Source: CAZKUB01 sp964592335
GTDB taxonomy: Archaea > Thermoplasmatota > E2 > DHVEG-1
Reading direction: 5' to 3'
Assembly: GCA_964592335.1 (NCBI GenBank)
Contig: CAZQEU010000037.1
Span: forward strand, 1-14,761
Length of the DNA: 14,761 nucleotides
In this document: positions 1 through 6,019 of the stretch, piece by piece
Numbering within the stretch: the first letter of the stretch is position 1
Layout: every line of letters begins with the position of its first letter
Made by a program: the position numbers and the translations under genes
The notes under the pieces: generated by a model
What the model was told of the DNA's origin: nothing
The model's input: only the letters and a program-made list of their open reading frames with translations
The model's database searches: none

Positions 1-64
1 TAAAACTCATATACCATATTTCTTGATCAACAAGTTCAAGTTTTCCAAAATCAGGTTTGTTCAT
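1..64 (-). CDS. Partial hypothetical protein (N-terminus)
   Basis: Reading leftwards from an ATG at 64, 21 codons are open to the window edge (begins MNKPDFGKLELVDQEIWYMS). The ATG overlaps the TGA of the histone-fold gene (ATGA), which implies translational coupling in the same minus-strand operon. No family is recognisable from this fragment. If the window is circular, the frame continues from 14761 down to a TGA at 14688, giving a protein of about 45 residues that overlaps the start of the SprT-like gene. Confidence 0.55.
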   Translation of the reverse strand, partial: MNKPDFGKLELVDQEIWYMSF

Positions 65-327
65 TGTTGTTCCTCCTCAAAAGGTGTATTATCTGATCTA
101 CCAAAAAAACGAACCACATCACATGCTTTTATTGTATTGGGATGATTAGTAGACTCAGCCAACTCAGCCAACTGCGGAGTATTAACCTCAATACCTGCTT
201 TAATATAGCTTATCATTTCCTGCACCGCTTCTGGTGATACACGGAAGCGCTTGATTTTCCTCTTGCCTTTTTTCAACCATGCCTCAGATCGCATGATTTT
301 GCCAATATTTATTGTTTCGCTTGCCAT
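61..327 (-). CDS. Archaeal histone-fold protein, divergent
   Basis: An 88-residue basic protein. The order of elements matches an archaeal histone fold: helix 1 around residues 5-15 (INIGKIMRSEA, compare 'IGRII+.AGA' in HMf histones), helix 2 around 31-58 beginning at VSPEAVQEM, and a third segment TIKACDVVRFFGR at 65-77, matching the conserved 'TIKAEDIELA' strand-helix. It probably dimerises and wraps or bends the element's DNA. Two things are unusual: a lysine/arginine-rich insertion (KKGKRKIKR, about 19-27) lengthens the first loop, and there is an acidic tail (EEEQQ). A good TATA box lies 60 nt upstream, and the gene sits directly beside the inverted-repeat origin. The family assignment comes from motif reading only. 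An unrelated small DNA-binding protein is the alternative. Confidence 0.72.
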   Translation of the reverse strand: MASETINIGKIMRSEAWLKKGKRKIKRFRVSPEAVQEMISYIKAGIEVNTPQLAELAESTNHPNTIKACDVVRFFGRSDNTPFEEEQQ

Positions 328-361
328 ATTATATTCCCATACCTATTATTTTATCGTTTGT

Positions 362-398
362 CATACAAACGTATGCATTATGTGTATATAAATGTTTT
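362..398 (-). promoter_or_regulatory. Promoter of the histone-fold gene, with a small inverted repeat
   Basis: On the minus strand the sequence reads ACATTTATATACAC across about 383-396, a good archaeal TATA box. Initiation about 25 nt downstream would fall near 362-368, leaving a leader of about 35-40 nt before the ATG at 327. A short inverted repeat (CATAC, AAAC loop, GTATG; 362-375) lies between the TATA box and the expected start site, a suitable position for a repressor or for autoregulation. Confidence 0.55.
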
Positions 399-433
399 GT
401 GCATGTGATTTGGTGAAGGGTTTTGACTGAAAA

Positions 434-501
434 GTGAAGGGTTTGGTGAAGGGTTTGGTGAAGGCTTTTCTTCGAGAGGTGAATACTTGTGAAGGCTTTT
501 T
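434..501 (+). repeat. Left 68-bp arm of the inverted repeat
   Basis: Perfect reverse complement of 616-683. It begins GTGAAGGGTTTGGTGAAGGG and ends in GAAGGCTTTTT. It includes two nearly head-to-tail GGTGAAGGGTTT units spaced 11-12 bp apart, which places them close to one face of the helix. Outside the arm, identity breaks at 433/684 and then resumes in part. Confidence 0.92.
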
Positions 502-615
502 GCGCTTTTATATACTTTATAATATCTATAGTTATTCTCGAATTGAGAGATGTTAAAGAAAAAGAAAAGTAATATAAAAGAAAAAGAAATAATAGAATAT
601 AATATATAATACCCG
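502..615. repeat. AT-rich core between the arms
   Basis: 114 bp, almost all A/T, with marked purine/pyrimidine strand asymmetry on its right side (AAAGAAAAAGAAA directly repeated at 555-567 and 577-589). A small central hairpin, CTC-GAATT-GAG, lies near 537-547. Asymmetric A-rich tracts of this kind are typical of DNA-unwinding elements. No ORF is credible here. Confidence 0.7.
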
Positions 616-683
616 AAAAAGCCTTCACAAGTATTCACCTCTCGAAGAAAAGCCTTCACCAAACCCTTCACCAAACCCTTCAC
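616..683 (-). repeat. Right 68-bp arm of the inverted repeat
   Basis: Perfect reverse complement of 434-501, carrying the same iterons in the opposite orientation. A further single iteron (GCCTTCACC) lies outside it at 697-705, mirroring the outer copy at 412-420 on the left. Confidence 0.92.
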
Positions 684-710
684 CTTTTCGCAAAAAGCCT
701 TCACCCATCG

Positions 711-738
711 ATTTATACCTCATATCGGCGGTATAAAT
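711..738 (-). terminator. Stem-loop over the stop codon of the ATPase gene
   Basis: ATTTATACC (711-719) and GGTATAAAT (730-738) form a perfect 9-bp stem with a 10-nt loop. It covers the last codons and the TAA of the minus-strand ATPase gene. On that strand a T-run (GGCTTTTTGCG) follows at about 690-697. It could stabilise the 3' end of the transcript or terminate transcription before the origin. It could also belong to the origin. Confidence 0.4.
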
Positions 739-2089
739 ATTTCAATCTATGTGAGTTTGTTCCAGTGATAGGTACAACTACACCATCCTTTCGTCTATGT
801 TTTTTTAATCCCATGTTTTTCAGAATATATCCTAATTTCTGATTTGCTCTTTTTTCATTTTCCCAGTTTATACCCTCAACAATATCTTTTACATATACAA
901 CTTCTGGAGCATCGTCAAGTGTATTGTTTTCAGATCTTTTTTTAATTATATCTAGAATATCATGCTGTATACTAGTTTTCAGTTCTTCTTGTTCTTCTTC
1001 TTCTGTTTCTTTTGCAAATTTAATTATATCATCTGTTTTTTGACCTAGATGCATCGCTGTACGAAGTATACTTTCATATACTTCTCTAAGTCTTCCTTTT
1101 AACTCAAACGATTCACCTAGATCTGGTGGAGCATCTGTTTTGTATTTGTAATTAAGCAATCTAGTTCTAAGCTGTTCAAAATCAAGTATCATATATTTCA
1201 TTTTTGAGCATGGAGGATCTCTTTTTTCCATAAATATATCTATACCACGGCTGACTAGTGCGGGGTTAAATGTTTTCTCTCCAGCGAATGCTTTGAATCC
1301 AAAGTTTTTACGAGCTATTACTTCTTCTCTGTTGTCTATATCGCTTACTACATATACTGATCCTTTTTTGTAGCTTTGTTTTATAAAATCAAGTAATTCA
1401 GATCCTTTTTCATGTCTAGGGTTCAAACGGTTATCAGCCTCATCAATCGTAAGTGTTACATCCCAATAATGGGAGAGTGTTGCTATTGCTGGAAACGTAG
1501 CACTAGATGCTGATACAACACGATAACCGAGTTGTGCTATTATATTAAGCGCTCTTGTTTTTCCACTACTTATTATTCCACGGAATACTGGAAACCCCAC
1601 AGCATCCCAGCTCTCTCTTTTCCATGTGCTTATTATCCAGAGTGCAAATAGTTTATAATGGATTTCTCTTGGAAAAACTATCAGGTTTTTTATAAGATCA
1701 TGTATTTCTTGATATAACAATATCCCATCTACTTCAACATCTTCCCATATTGGCAATTGCCATATGTCATCTTTTATTGATTTTGTAACTGGTCTAAATT
1801 TTGTTGTTCTTCCACATCCACCACGGTCTTTAAAACATTCCATAGGGGGTTCTGGATTTGATTTTAATACACAGCCACATTTCAAACATTCCCATAAACT
1901 AGGATCTCTCAGTTCAAATGTTTTTTCTATTTCAACATAGTTTTCACTATCAGGTTTTTTAACTATTTCCTGTGGCGGTCTAGGATCATTAAATACTTTT
2001 TTTTCTTTTATTATCAACCATTTCTTTTCACCATCTTTTGTAAGCACTGGCTCCATTATTTCTTTTGTTGGCTTTATGTCGTTAGACAT
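713..2089 (-). CDS. Zinc-finger P-loop ATPase with winged-helix C-terminus, putative replication helicase/initiator
   Basis: 458 residues. The N-terminal region carries a probable zinc finger (CxxC at 68/71, further cysteines at 85 and 92). The ATPase core follows: Walker A GIISSGKTR (171-179), Walker B LTIDEAD (213-219), then ALVSRGIDIFMEKR (277-290), whose arginine sits where AAA-like or MCM-like ATPases place an arginine finger. An acidic coiled stretch (about 350-375) leads to a C-terminal region (about 385-458) containing LGYILKNMGLKKHRRKDG, which resembles the winged helix at the end of archaeal primase-helicase-like and DUF3631-like proteins. The gene ends beside the inverted repeat at 411-706, so a role in origin binding or unwinding is the best inference. 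It starts 2 nt after the Sm-like gene. No primase or polymerase domain is visible. Confidence 0.72.
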   Translation of the reverse strand: MSNDIKPTKEIMEPVLTKDGEKKWLIIKEKKVFNDPRPPQEIVKKPDSENYVEIEKTFELRDPSLWECLKCGCVLKSNPEPPMECFKDRGGCGRTTKFRPVTKSIKDDIWQLPIWEDVEVDGILLYQEIHDLIKNLIVFPREIHYKLFALWIISTWKRESWDAVGFPVFRGIISSGKTRALNIIAQLGYRVVSASSATFPAIATLSHYWDVTLTIDEADNRLNPRHEKGSELLDFIKQSYKKGSVYVVSDIDNREEVIARKNFGFKAFAGEKTFNPALVSRGIDIFMEKRDPPCSKMKYMILDFEQLRTRLLNYKYKTDAPPDLGESFELKGRLREVYESILRTAMHLGQKTDDIIKFAKETEEEEQEELKTSIQHDILDIIKKRSENNTLDDAPEVVYVKDIVEGINWENEKRANQKLGYILKNMGLKKHRRKDGVVVPITGTNSHRLKYLYRRYEV

Positions 2090-2091
2090 TT

Positions 2092-2286
2092 TTACCAGCG
2101 CCCCCTATTATTGGTTGTTATTTCTTTTATGTTTTCAAAATCAATTACTGATTCAGCTTGTGTTGTTTTAAAAAAAATACTACTTTTATTTATTTTAATG
2201 ATTACTCCATATAATACAAAACCATCGCTTTTTACTAGTTTTACTTTTTTGTTTAAAAAACAGATTATATCTTCTCTCTCTATCAT
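2092..2286 (-). CDS. Small Sm-like (LSm/Hfq-fold) protein
   Basis: 64 residues from the ATG at 2286, chosen because GAGGAG lies 7 nt upstream; an open frame continues further upstream without a better start. After a short helix (MIEREDIICFLNK) comes a five-strand pattern: VKLVKSDGFVLYGVIIKI, SIFFKTTQAESVIDF and ENIKEIT. This is the small bent beta-barrel layout of Sm-like and related SH3-fold proteins found in many archaea and their plasmids. If truly Sm-like, it would bind RNA as a ring. It lies immediately upstream of the ATPase and is probably co-translated with it. The fold call is inference from pattern. A ring-forming regulator or another SH3-like protein is equally possible. Confidence 0.6.
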   Translation of the reverse strand: MIEREDIICFLNKKVKLVKSDGFVLYGVIIKINKSSIFFKTTQAESVIDFENIKEITTNNRGRW

Positions 2287-2475
2287 CTCATATCTCCTCA
2301 GCCGACAATTCAAAAATCGGGAAATAGTTGAATGTTTTTTCTGCTTTTAAGTTTTATGTTTTTTTCAAAAAAGTTTATTAACATGTGTTAGTTATGGCTG
2401 AGGAAAAAGGAGAAAAAAGCCCGGTGAGTGACACATTTCCTCCTATATCCCTATAACATGTATAGGTTATATAGT
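2287..2475 (-). promoter_or_regulatory. Intergenic region with probable internal promoter for the Sm-like/ATPase genes
   Basis: 189 nt without a convincing gene. On the minus strand, AAACTATATAACCTATA (2461-2477) offers a TATA box, and a near-palindrome (CTATAACATGTATAG, 2451-2465) lies next to it. T-rich tracts on the minus strand could terminate the upstream operon. An exact 11-mer, TATAGGTTATA (2461-2471), recurs at 11591-11601 in another promoter region. Confidence 0.4.
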
Positions 2476-2844
2476 TTATTTATTTTTCCACTCTTGGTAT
2501 TGGTCTTTTCCTTCTCGTATTTTCATCCAGAAACAATGCCGTATATCACGTAGTTTCTGTTTAACATCTATTACCTCCCGGAGTCTTCTATCACCATTTT
2601 TTGTCACCATCATCATCACTATATAAAAAAACAAAACAGGTGGTATTACAAAAACAGCGCTAGCTCTTTCATATCCAACTATTAACTTACCCGTCTCTGG
2701 ATCCAGCTGTGCATTAGATGGCGGTGGCACCCTAGCGTTTTCTTCATAAAACACAGGTGTCGGTGGTATGACAAAAAAATAATAAATAAAAACAACTATT
2801 CCAAAAAAGAAAACAACAATAAATGTTTTTTCAGATTGATTCAT
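2476..2844 (-). CDS. Two-helix membrane protein, unknown function
   Basis: 122 residues from the ATG at 2844 (MNQSEKTF), which has GGAG 6 nt upstream; a longer frame exists but its extra N-terminus would lie inside the ATPase gene. Two hydrophobic segments are clear: about 7-27 (IVVFFFGIVVFIYYFFVIPP) and about 65-84 (FVIPPVLFFYIVMMMV). A proline-rich loop between them contains PPPSNAQLDPETGKL. The C-terminal tail (about 85-122) is basic and probably cytoplasmic. The start overlaps the upstream ATPase gene by 14 nt, so the two are probably translated together, and it may act as the membrane partner of that ATPase. No family was recognised. Confidence 0.72.
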   Translation of the reverse strand: MNQSEKTFIVVFFFGIVVFIYYFFVIPPTPVFYEENARVPPPSNAQLDPETGKLIVGYERASAVFVIPPVLFFYIVMMMVTKNGDRRLREVIDVKQKLRDIRHCFWMKIREGKDQYQEWKNK

Positions 2845-3808
2845 CCGGCACTCCTTCTTCTTTAAGGATCTGCATTTGTGCATCAGCACGTGCCTTCAAA
2901 TATTTAGCTTTTCGATAAGATACATGAAACTCTTGAGCAATAGTGTTTTCATTAAATTCACCTTTGTTGTTTATAAAAATAGGGTTGTTTCGTTCTGCTA
3001 TACAGTGATCAACGATTTCGTCATCAGATAGATACTCCTGTTTTCTTTCCTCTTTTGCTTTATCTCTCATATGTTGTATTGTCTCAGCGTTCTCACGCAT
3101 AAGGTTTGCTTTTCTCTTTGTACTATGTGCATCATATCGTTCTATTAGTTCATCTGGCGGTTTCATTAATCTAAGTGGTTTCATTTTTAGTACCTGCCCA
3201 CCGCCACGACCATAATTTCTATTCATTTTCATACGTGGATAACTATAGAACATCTTTCCAGATCTCTTATTGATAGCTACAAAAAACGGTCTGATATTAG
3301 AGTAATCATTATTTGTCCTGTTTACTTCCATAAATGAATGAAATAGTTTACGTGGCTGGCTATCTATAAAAGTGACATCCTGTGTAACAAAAATAACTAT
3401 TGGTCTGATATACCCAAATGCTTGTACTGTGAAATTAATGTGTTTATTAGCTTGGGTGTACCAATCTCGGCTACTTAGACCTAGGTTTGCTTCATCCCAT
3501 ACTACACAGCCACCAATTATTTTTGGTTTGCTATTAGCGATATTCTGAATTGCTACACTAAACTCATATGGTGTATAGACAACTCGTTCTTCCAGGTTAT
3601 CATAAAAAGTTGGATCCAGCAAGTCTCCTAATGCCACAGCACTTACACTTTTTCCTACTCGGTGTCTGCCTGTTACTGTAGCGAGAAAACTAAATTTTTT
3701 AAGATGAACGCTTTTGTATATATCTCTCAAATAGGCTTCAGCTATTCCATGATGATTTGGTTTACCAAAATAATGCGGGTTATTATTTATTGGAGAAGGA
3801 AAATGCAC
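2831..3808 (-). CDS. P-loop ATPase of the HerA/Zot-like type common on archaeal mobile elements
   Basis: 325 residues from the GTG at 3808. The longer frame would start at a TTG that is itself part of the Shine-Dalgarno sequence (GAGGAGG), and that site lies 6 nt before the GTG chosen. Walker A is GRHRVGKS (47-54). Walker B is CVVWDEA (101-107), followed by GLSSRDWY, a signature I associate with the archaeal mobile-element ATPases. A sensor-like strand, VIFVTQD, is at 138-144. The C-terminal third is charged and helical, ending in a helix-turn-helix-like stretch (NTIAQEFHVSYRKAKYLKA). Likely roles are DNA translocation, packaging into virions, or partition/conjugation. The neighbouring membrane protein would suit a membrane-docked motor. 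The exact family (A32-like packaging ATPase versus Zot-like) cannot be fixed by eye. Confidence 0.75.
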   Translation of the reverse strand: MHFPSPINNNPHYFGKPNHHGIAEAYLRDIYKSVHLKKFSFLATVTGRHRVGKSVSAVALGDLLDPTFYDNLEERVVYTPYEFSVAIQNIANSKPKIIGGCVVWDEANLGLSSRDWYTQANKHINFTVQAFGYIRPIVIFVTQDVTFIDSQPRKLFHSFMEVNRTNNDYSNIRPFFVAINKRSGKMFYSYPRMKMNRNYGRGGGQVLKMKPLRLMKPPDELIERYDAHSTKRKANLMRENAETIQHMRDKAKEERKQEYLSDDEIVDHCIAERNNPIFINNKGEFNENTIAQEFHVSYRKAKYLKARADAQMQILKEEGVPDESI

Positions 3809-4343
3809 TTTCACCCTCCTCAACTGTGTCCTCTACTCTTACAACCTCTGCATCGGTATCTGGTTCTAATCCTTTTCTATCACGTATTGGTAGAGCATGT
3901 TTTTTTCCACTGATTCGTTTTTTTATATTTTTATCATTCATGTCGATTATTCCATGTGCCTCTACTTCTACTATGGGGCTGTTCTGCATCAGGCGTATGT
4001 TCTGATCCAATACCGGGAGCATATACTCGAAGCGTAAATTATTGATATGGTTCTTTTTTGTTTCTTCATTAAGATCTGTTCTCTGTTTTACCTTAGCTAT
4101 GTCTTCTTCTAGTTCTTTAAAATACTTAAATGTTATTTCCTTTACAGAGTCTTCCATATAGTTCTCTAGTAATAATGATAATGATCTTGTCTTGACAGCA
4201 AATGCATATTTTTCTTTTTTGCTATCTACGCTTTGTGATAAATGATCTATGCATTCTTTTGATAACTGCACGATGTATCGTCTTATTTGGTCACTAGGTG
4301 TTACCTTCCAATCTTCATTAGGTGCATTGTCTTTTTTTGAAAT
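3783..4343 (-). CDS. Charged helical protein of unknown function, possible ATT start
   Basis: First gene of the leftward operon. The frame opens after a TAG at 4359-4361. The first conventional start is a GTG at 4271, which has no Shine-Dalgarno site. The upstream part of the frame reads as good protein (TPSDQIRRYIVQLSKEC) and is preceded by GGTGAGGAG close to an ATT at 4343, so an ATT start giving 186 residues is preferred. From the GTG it would be 162 residues. The protein is mostly helical and charged, with a long stretch around LENYMEDSVKEITFKYFKEL and a low-complexity acidic tail (EPDTDAEVVRVEDTVEEGE). The stop lies inside the start of the ATPase gene. No family was recognised. Confidence 0.6.
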   Translation of the reverse strand: MSKKDNAPNEDWKVTPSDQIRRYIVQLSKECIDHLSQSVDSKKEKYAFAVKTRSLSLLLENYMEDSVKEITFKYFKELEEDIAKVKQRTDLNEETKKNHINNLRFEYMLPVLDQNIRLMQNSPIVEVEAHGIIDMNDKNIKKRISGKKHALPIRDRKGLEPDTDAEVVRVEDTVEEGESAFSFSNK

Positions 4344-4622
4344 TCTCTCCTCACCATCCTACATTGTGTAATGGGTTTTTACGCACAGAGGCATATGTTA
4401 GACACATATACACAGTGAGATATAAAACTTTATTGTATTTTGTGCCTAAGGAGAACCTATCTATACATACATTCGTGATTTACCCAACATTAATATTGTT
4501 GCGTAAAGTATTTATGCGCTGATGACATTCATGTTGTTTGTTGTAAGGAGAGGAGCATTTAGATAAGATAATCCTGGTCTCACCCTCGAATATTTTTCTA
4601 GGGCTCCTATCCTTGCATCTGG
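4344..4622. promoter_or_regulatory. Divergent promoter region between the two main operons
   Basis: 279 nt with no credible gene. For the leftward operon, a TATA box TTTTATAT on the minus strand (4420-4427) predicts initiation near 4396-4400. For the rightward operon, TCGAATATTTTTC (4592-4604) would place initiation about 25 nt on, at or next to the ATG at 4623, which suggests a leaderless message. A second rightward candidate is CGTAAAGTATTTATG (4502-4516), which is also part of an imperfect inverted repeat (GCGTAAA, GTA, TTTATGCGC). GGAGC (near 4551) can pair with GCTCC (near 4609) around a CCCT/AGGG hairpin. Two purine-rich AAGGAG sites here have no usable start codon after them. Confidence 0.5.
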
Positions 4623-4847
4623 ATGTGTATGGGATCAATGAAAAAACAAACAGTATCATCGATTGTATCTGTCACGGGAATATTTTTGTTATTAGCTGGT
4701 GTGTTAGTATCAATGTTTTTAGAACCCGGGCTTAGATATGTTCTCACAGCTCCGTTTGTTGCAACCGGTTTTATACTAGCTACCATTGGTCTAAATTATG
4801 AAATTAAATATGAGGAGAAAAAAAAGCATGATAACAATAAAGACTGA
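4623..4847 (+). CDS. Small two-helix membrane protein
   Basis: 74 residues from the ATG at 4623; ATGs at 4629 and 4638 are alternatives. No clear Shine-Dalgarno is present, but a TATA-like box about 25 nt upstream fits a leaderless first gene. Two hydrophobic helices, about 12-31 (SIVSVTGIFLLLAGVLVSMF) and about 40-57 (VLTAPFVATGFILATIGL), are separated by a short turn. The tail is very charged (EIKYEEKKKHDNNKD). It is the leading gene of the rightward operon. A short protein with paired hydrophobic helices could be a virion membrane or coat protein, but nothing here proves it. Confidence 0.65.
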   Translation: MCMGSMKKQTVSSIVSVTGIFLLLAGVLVSMFLEPGLRYVLTAPFVATGFILATIGLNYEIKYEEKKKHDNNKD

Positions 4848-5019
4848 TTTTTGGAAAAAATGGGAGAAAGCAAATGAGTTGGAGAAAGAAAAATTAGTAG
4901 CTGAGTTACCGATTTTTACGAATGCCCGTTGCCCGTTGTTTACGCCGAATGTGATCAATAGCTATTTTGAGGATCTATTTTTGTATCTCAAAAACAAAGA
5001 TGGAGAACTAGAGAAATAA
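4828..5019 (+). CDS. Small hypothetical protein
   Basis: 63 residues from the ATG at 4828. GAGGAG at 4812-4817 and coding overlap with the previous gene support this start over the ATG at 4798. It is amphipathic and helical (FWKKWEKANELEKEKLVAEL), then has one cysteine (TNARCPLFTPN) and a charged end. It overlaps the membrane-protein gene by 20 nt, which is typical of the packing in this operon. No family was recognised. Confidence 0.6.
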   Translation: MITIKTDFWKKWEKANELEKEKLVAELPIFTNARCPLFTPNVINSYFEDLFLYLKNKDGELEK

Positions 5020-5072
5020 TAGGTGTGAACTATGGGTTTTGCATGTATGAAACTAGTGGGAGTTGATAATTT

Positions 5073-5489
5073 TTGGATTTGTTAAAACTATTCTTTATAT
5101 TTATAGTATTTACTTTTACTATACTGTTACATGAATACGTACATTATCTAGTTTTGAAAAGATATGGCGGTAAGGGTAAACTAGCTGTGCTCCGTGGATC
5201 TTTGCGTATTCCTACTATTGGGATTAAATACCTAGGCGGTTTGAGCAACTGGCGCCAGGTGATCCATATGAAGTTGGCTCCGTTGCCTGTGACTTTTTGT
5301 ATGTTTTATTTCCTAGCGATTTATATGGTTGAGCCTTATGATTTCAATGGGTATCTTGTTAGTTTTCTTTTTGGGATTGCGCTCACATGGATAGCTTGTT
5401 TGAAGGATCTACGGGATTCTATGATGATTCTTGTACATGGTGATGACATTAATTTTAATGATAGTTTTAAACCAGGGATGGATGAATAA
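5073..5489 (+). CDS. Membrane zinc metalloprotease, DUF3267/M50-like
   Basis: 138 residues from a TTG at 5073, with GGGAG upstream. The first helix (about 3-28) carries HEYVH (H20, E21, H24), the HExxH zinc motif, embedded in a membrane segment in the arrangement LLHEYVHYLVLKRYGG. This is the layout of DUF3267 and site-2-protease-like membrane peptidases. Further hydrophobic helices lie at about 68-86 and 93-110, and KDLRD (111-115) sits where these proteins place a third, acidic ligand. It would cleave substrates within or at the membrane, perhaps one of the many small membrane proteins encoded nearby. The missing classic LDG or NPDG motif means activity is not certain. Confidence 0.7.
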   Translation: MDLLKLFFIFIVFTFTILLHEYVHYLVLKRYGGKGKLAVLRGSLRIPTIGIKYLGGLSNWRQVIHMKLAPLPVTFCMFYFLAIYMVEPYDFNGYLVSFLFGIALTWIACLKDLRDSMMILVHGDDINFNDSFKPGMDE

Positions 5490-5632
5490 TGAAAGGTAGA
5501 AAGATTAAGTTTTTTAACTTTGATGATGTTGTTCCACATGGCGCTATTTATCTTGACACTATAGCTAATGCTAATGCTTTTGGAATTTATAAATATACAT
5601 TTGTTTTTCTAGTGGAGGAAACTGATGAATAA
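5489..5632 (+). CDS. Small hypothetical protein
   Basis: 47 residues beginning MKGRKIKFFNFDDVVPHGAI. The ATG overlaps the protease stop region (TAATGA), and the gene ends inside the next start, so it is tightly coupled on both sides. The short beta-rich pattern (IYLDTI, FGIYKYTFVFLVEE) suggests a small compact domain. No family was recognised. Confidence 0.6.
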   Translation: MKGRKIKFFNFDDVVPHGAIYLDTIANANAFGIYKYTFVFLVEETDE

Positions 5633-5873
5633 CTCTGTTGATAAAGATGGCTATGATGAAATAGACCGTATTATATTTGAATGGATAGAAGACCTTGAAA
5701 AAAACAATACAGATCGTGTTTATCCACCTGGTCTTAGTGGTGATTTTGGCTGGGAGCATCTTAAAGATTTCTATGGTTTTGTTATAAAAAAAGAAAGAGA
5801 ACGTGTTGTTGATTCCCGGTCTAAAAGTATTTCGGATGGTTTATCACAGGAGGAAAAGGAGAGATTTTATTGA
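5625..5873 (+). CDS. Acidic hypothetical protein
   Basis: 82 residues from an ATG with GGAGG 6-10 nt upstream. The N-terminal half is acidic and helical (DEIDRIIFEWIEDLEKNN), followed by a proline/glycine turn (YPPGLSGDFGW) and a charged helix (IKKERERVVDSRS). It overlaps its neighbours on both sides. It could be a protein-protein adaptor or inhibitor; this is only an impression. No family was recognised. Confidence 0.6.
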   Translation: MNNSVDKDGYDEIDRIIFEWIEDLEKNNTDRVYPPGLSGDFGWEHLKDFYGFVIKKERERVVDSRSKSISDGLSQEEKERFY

Positions 5874-6019
5874 ATTATAAGAAACTATGGGATACATTAA
5901 AAGCAGAGAGTGGGCACCGTCAAACAATCACAAAGTTTGTACCAACTGGTGAAGACGATGTAACAATCCGTGAACTAATGGAACGGCTTGAAAAAAGAGA
6001 AAGGAGAGTGAATTTTTGA
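5870..6019 (+). CDS. Small protein with a YKxLWxxLK motif
   Basis: 49 residues from a TTG at 5870; GGAGAG lies 7 nt upstream and the TTG overlaps the preceding TGA. The pattern is YKKLWDTLK at the N-terminus and a C-terminal charged helix (IRELMERLEKRERR). A second protein with the same plan, YKTMWNQLK plus a charged helix, is encoded at 8401-8517. Small 'YxxLWxxLK...MxxLE' proteins are frequent in phage and archaeal virus genomes, with function generally unknown. Confidence 0.6.
   Translation: MNYKKLWDTLKAESGHRQTITKFVPTGEDDVTIRELMERLEKRERRVNF

Larger units (their letters stand above)
411..706. other. Probable replication origin: iteron-bearing giant inverted repeat
   Basis: A non-coding stretch between the histone-fold gene and the ATPase. 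Perfect 68-bp arms at 434-501 and 616-683 flank a very AT-rich 114-bp core, and imperfect symmetry extends outward to about 411 and 706. Each arm carries six copies or variants of a GGTGAAGGG-type 9-mer. On the plus strand they start near 412, 433, 445, 457, 478 and 488. On the right the complements start near 621, 631, 652, 664, 676 and 697. Iterons, a melting-prone AT core and an adjacent ATPase gene are the usual parts of a plasmid or viral origin. Reading it as an origin is inference; a centromere-like or termination site is possible. Confidence 0.65.

Noticed and set aside
329..704. Two minus-strand ORFs across the inverted repeat
   Set aside because: They are products of the repeat itself (low complexity, repeated KGLVKGLVK or PSPNPSPNPS stretches, and the two frames mirror each other). 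No ribosome site.
2394..2456. 20-codon plus-strand ORF in the intergenic region (MAEEKGEKSPVSDTF...)
   Set aside because: Too short, opposite to surrounding genes and without a ribosome-binding site.
4322..4522. 66-residue plus-strand ORF in the divergent promoter region
   Set aside because: Covers promoter elements of both operons, has no ribosome site and an unlikely composition.
4518..4524. C/D box small RNA suggested by a TGATGA C-box
   Set aside because: No CTGA D-box at a proper distance downstream.
4550..4613. Possible tRNA in the GGAGC...GCTCC segment
   Set aside because: No acceptor, anticodon and T-arm set can be drawn with the required spacing or conserved bases.
5032..5085. 17-codon ORF (MGFACMKLVGVDNFWIC) before the metalloprotease
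   Set aside because: It has a weak upstream GGTG but is very short and lies over the protease ribosome site; possibly a leader peptide, but not supportable.
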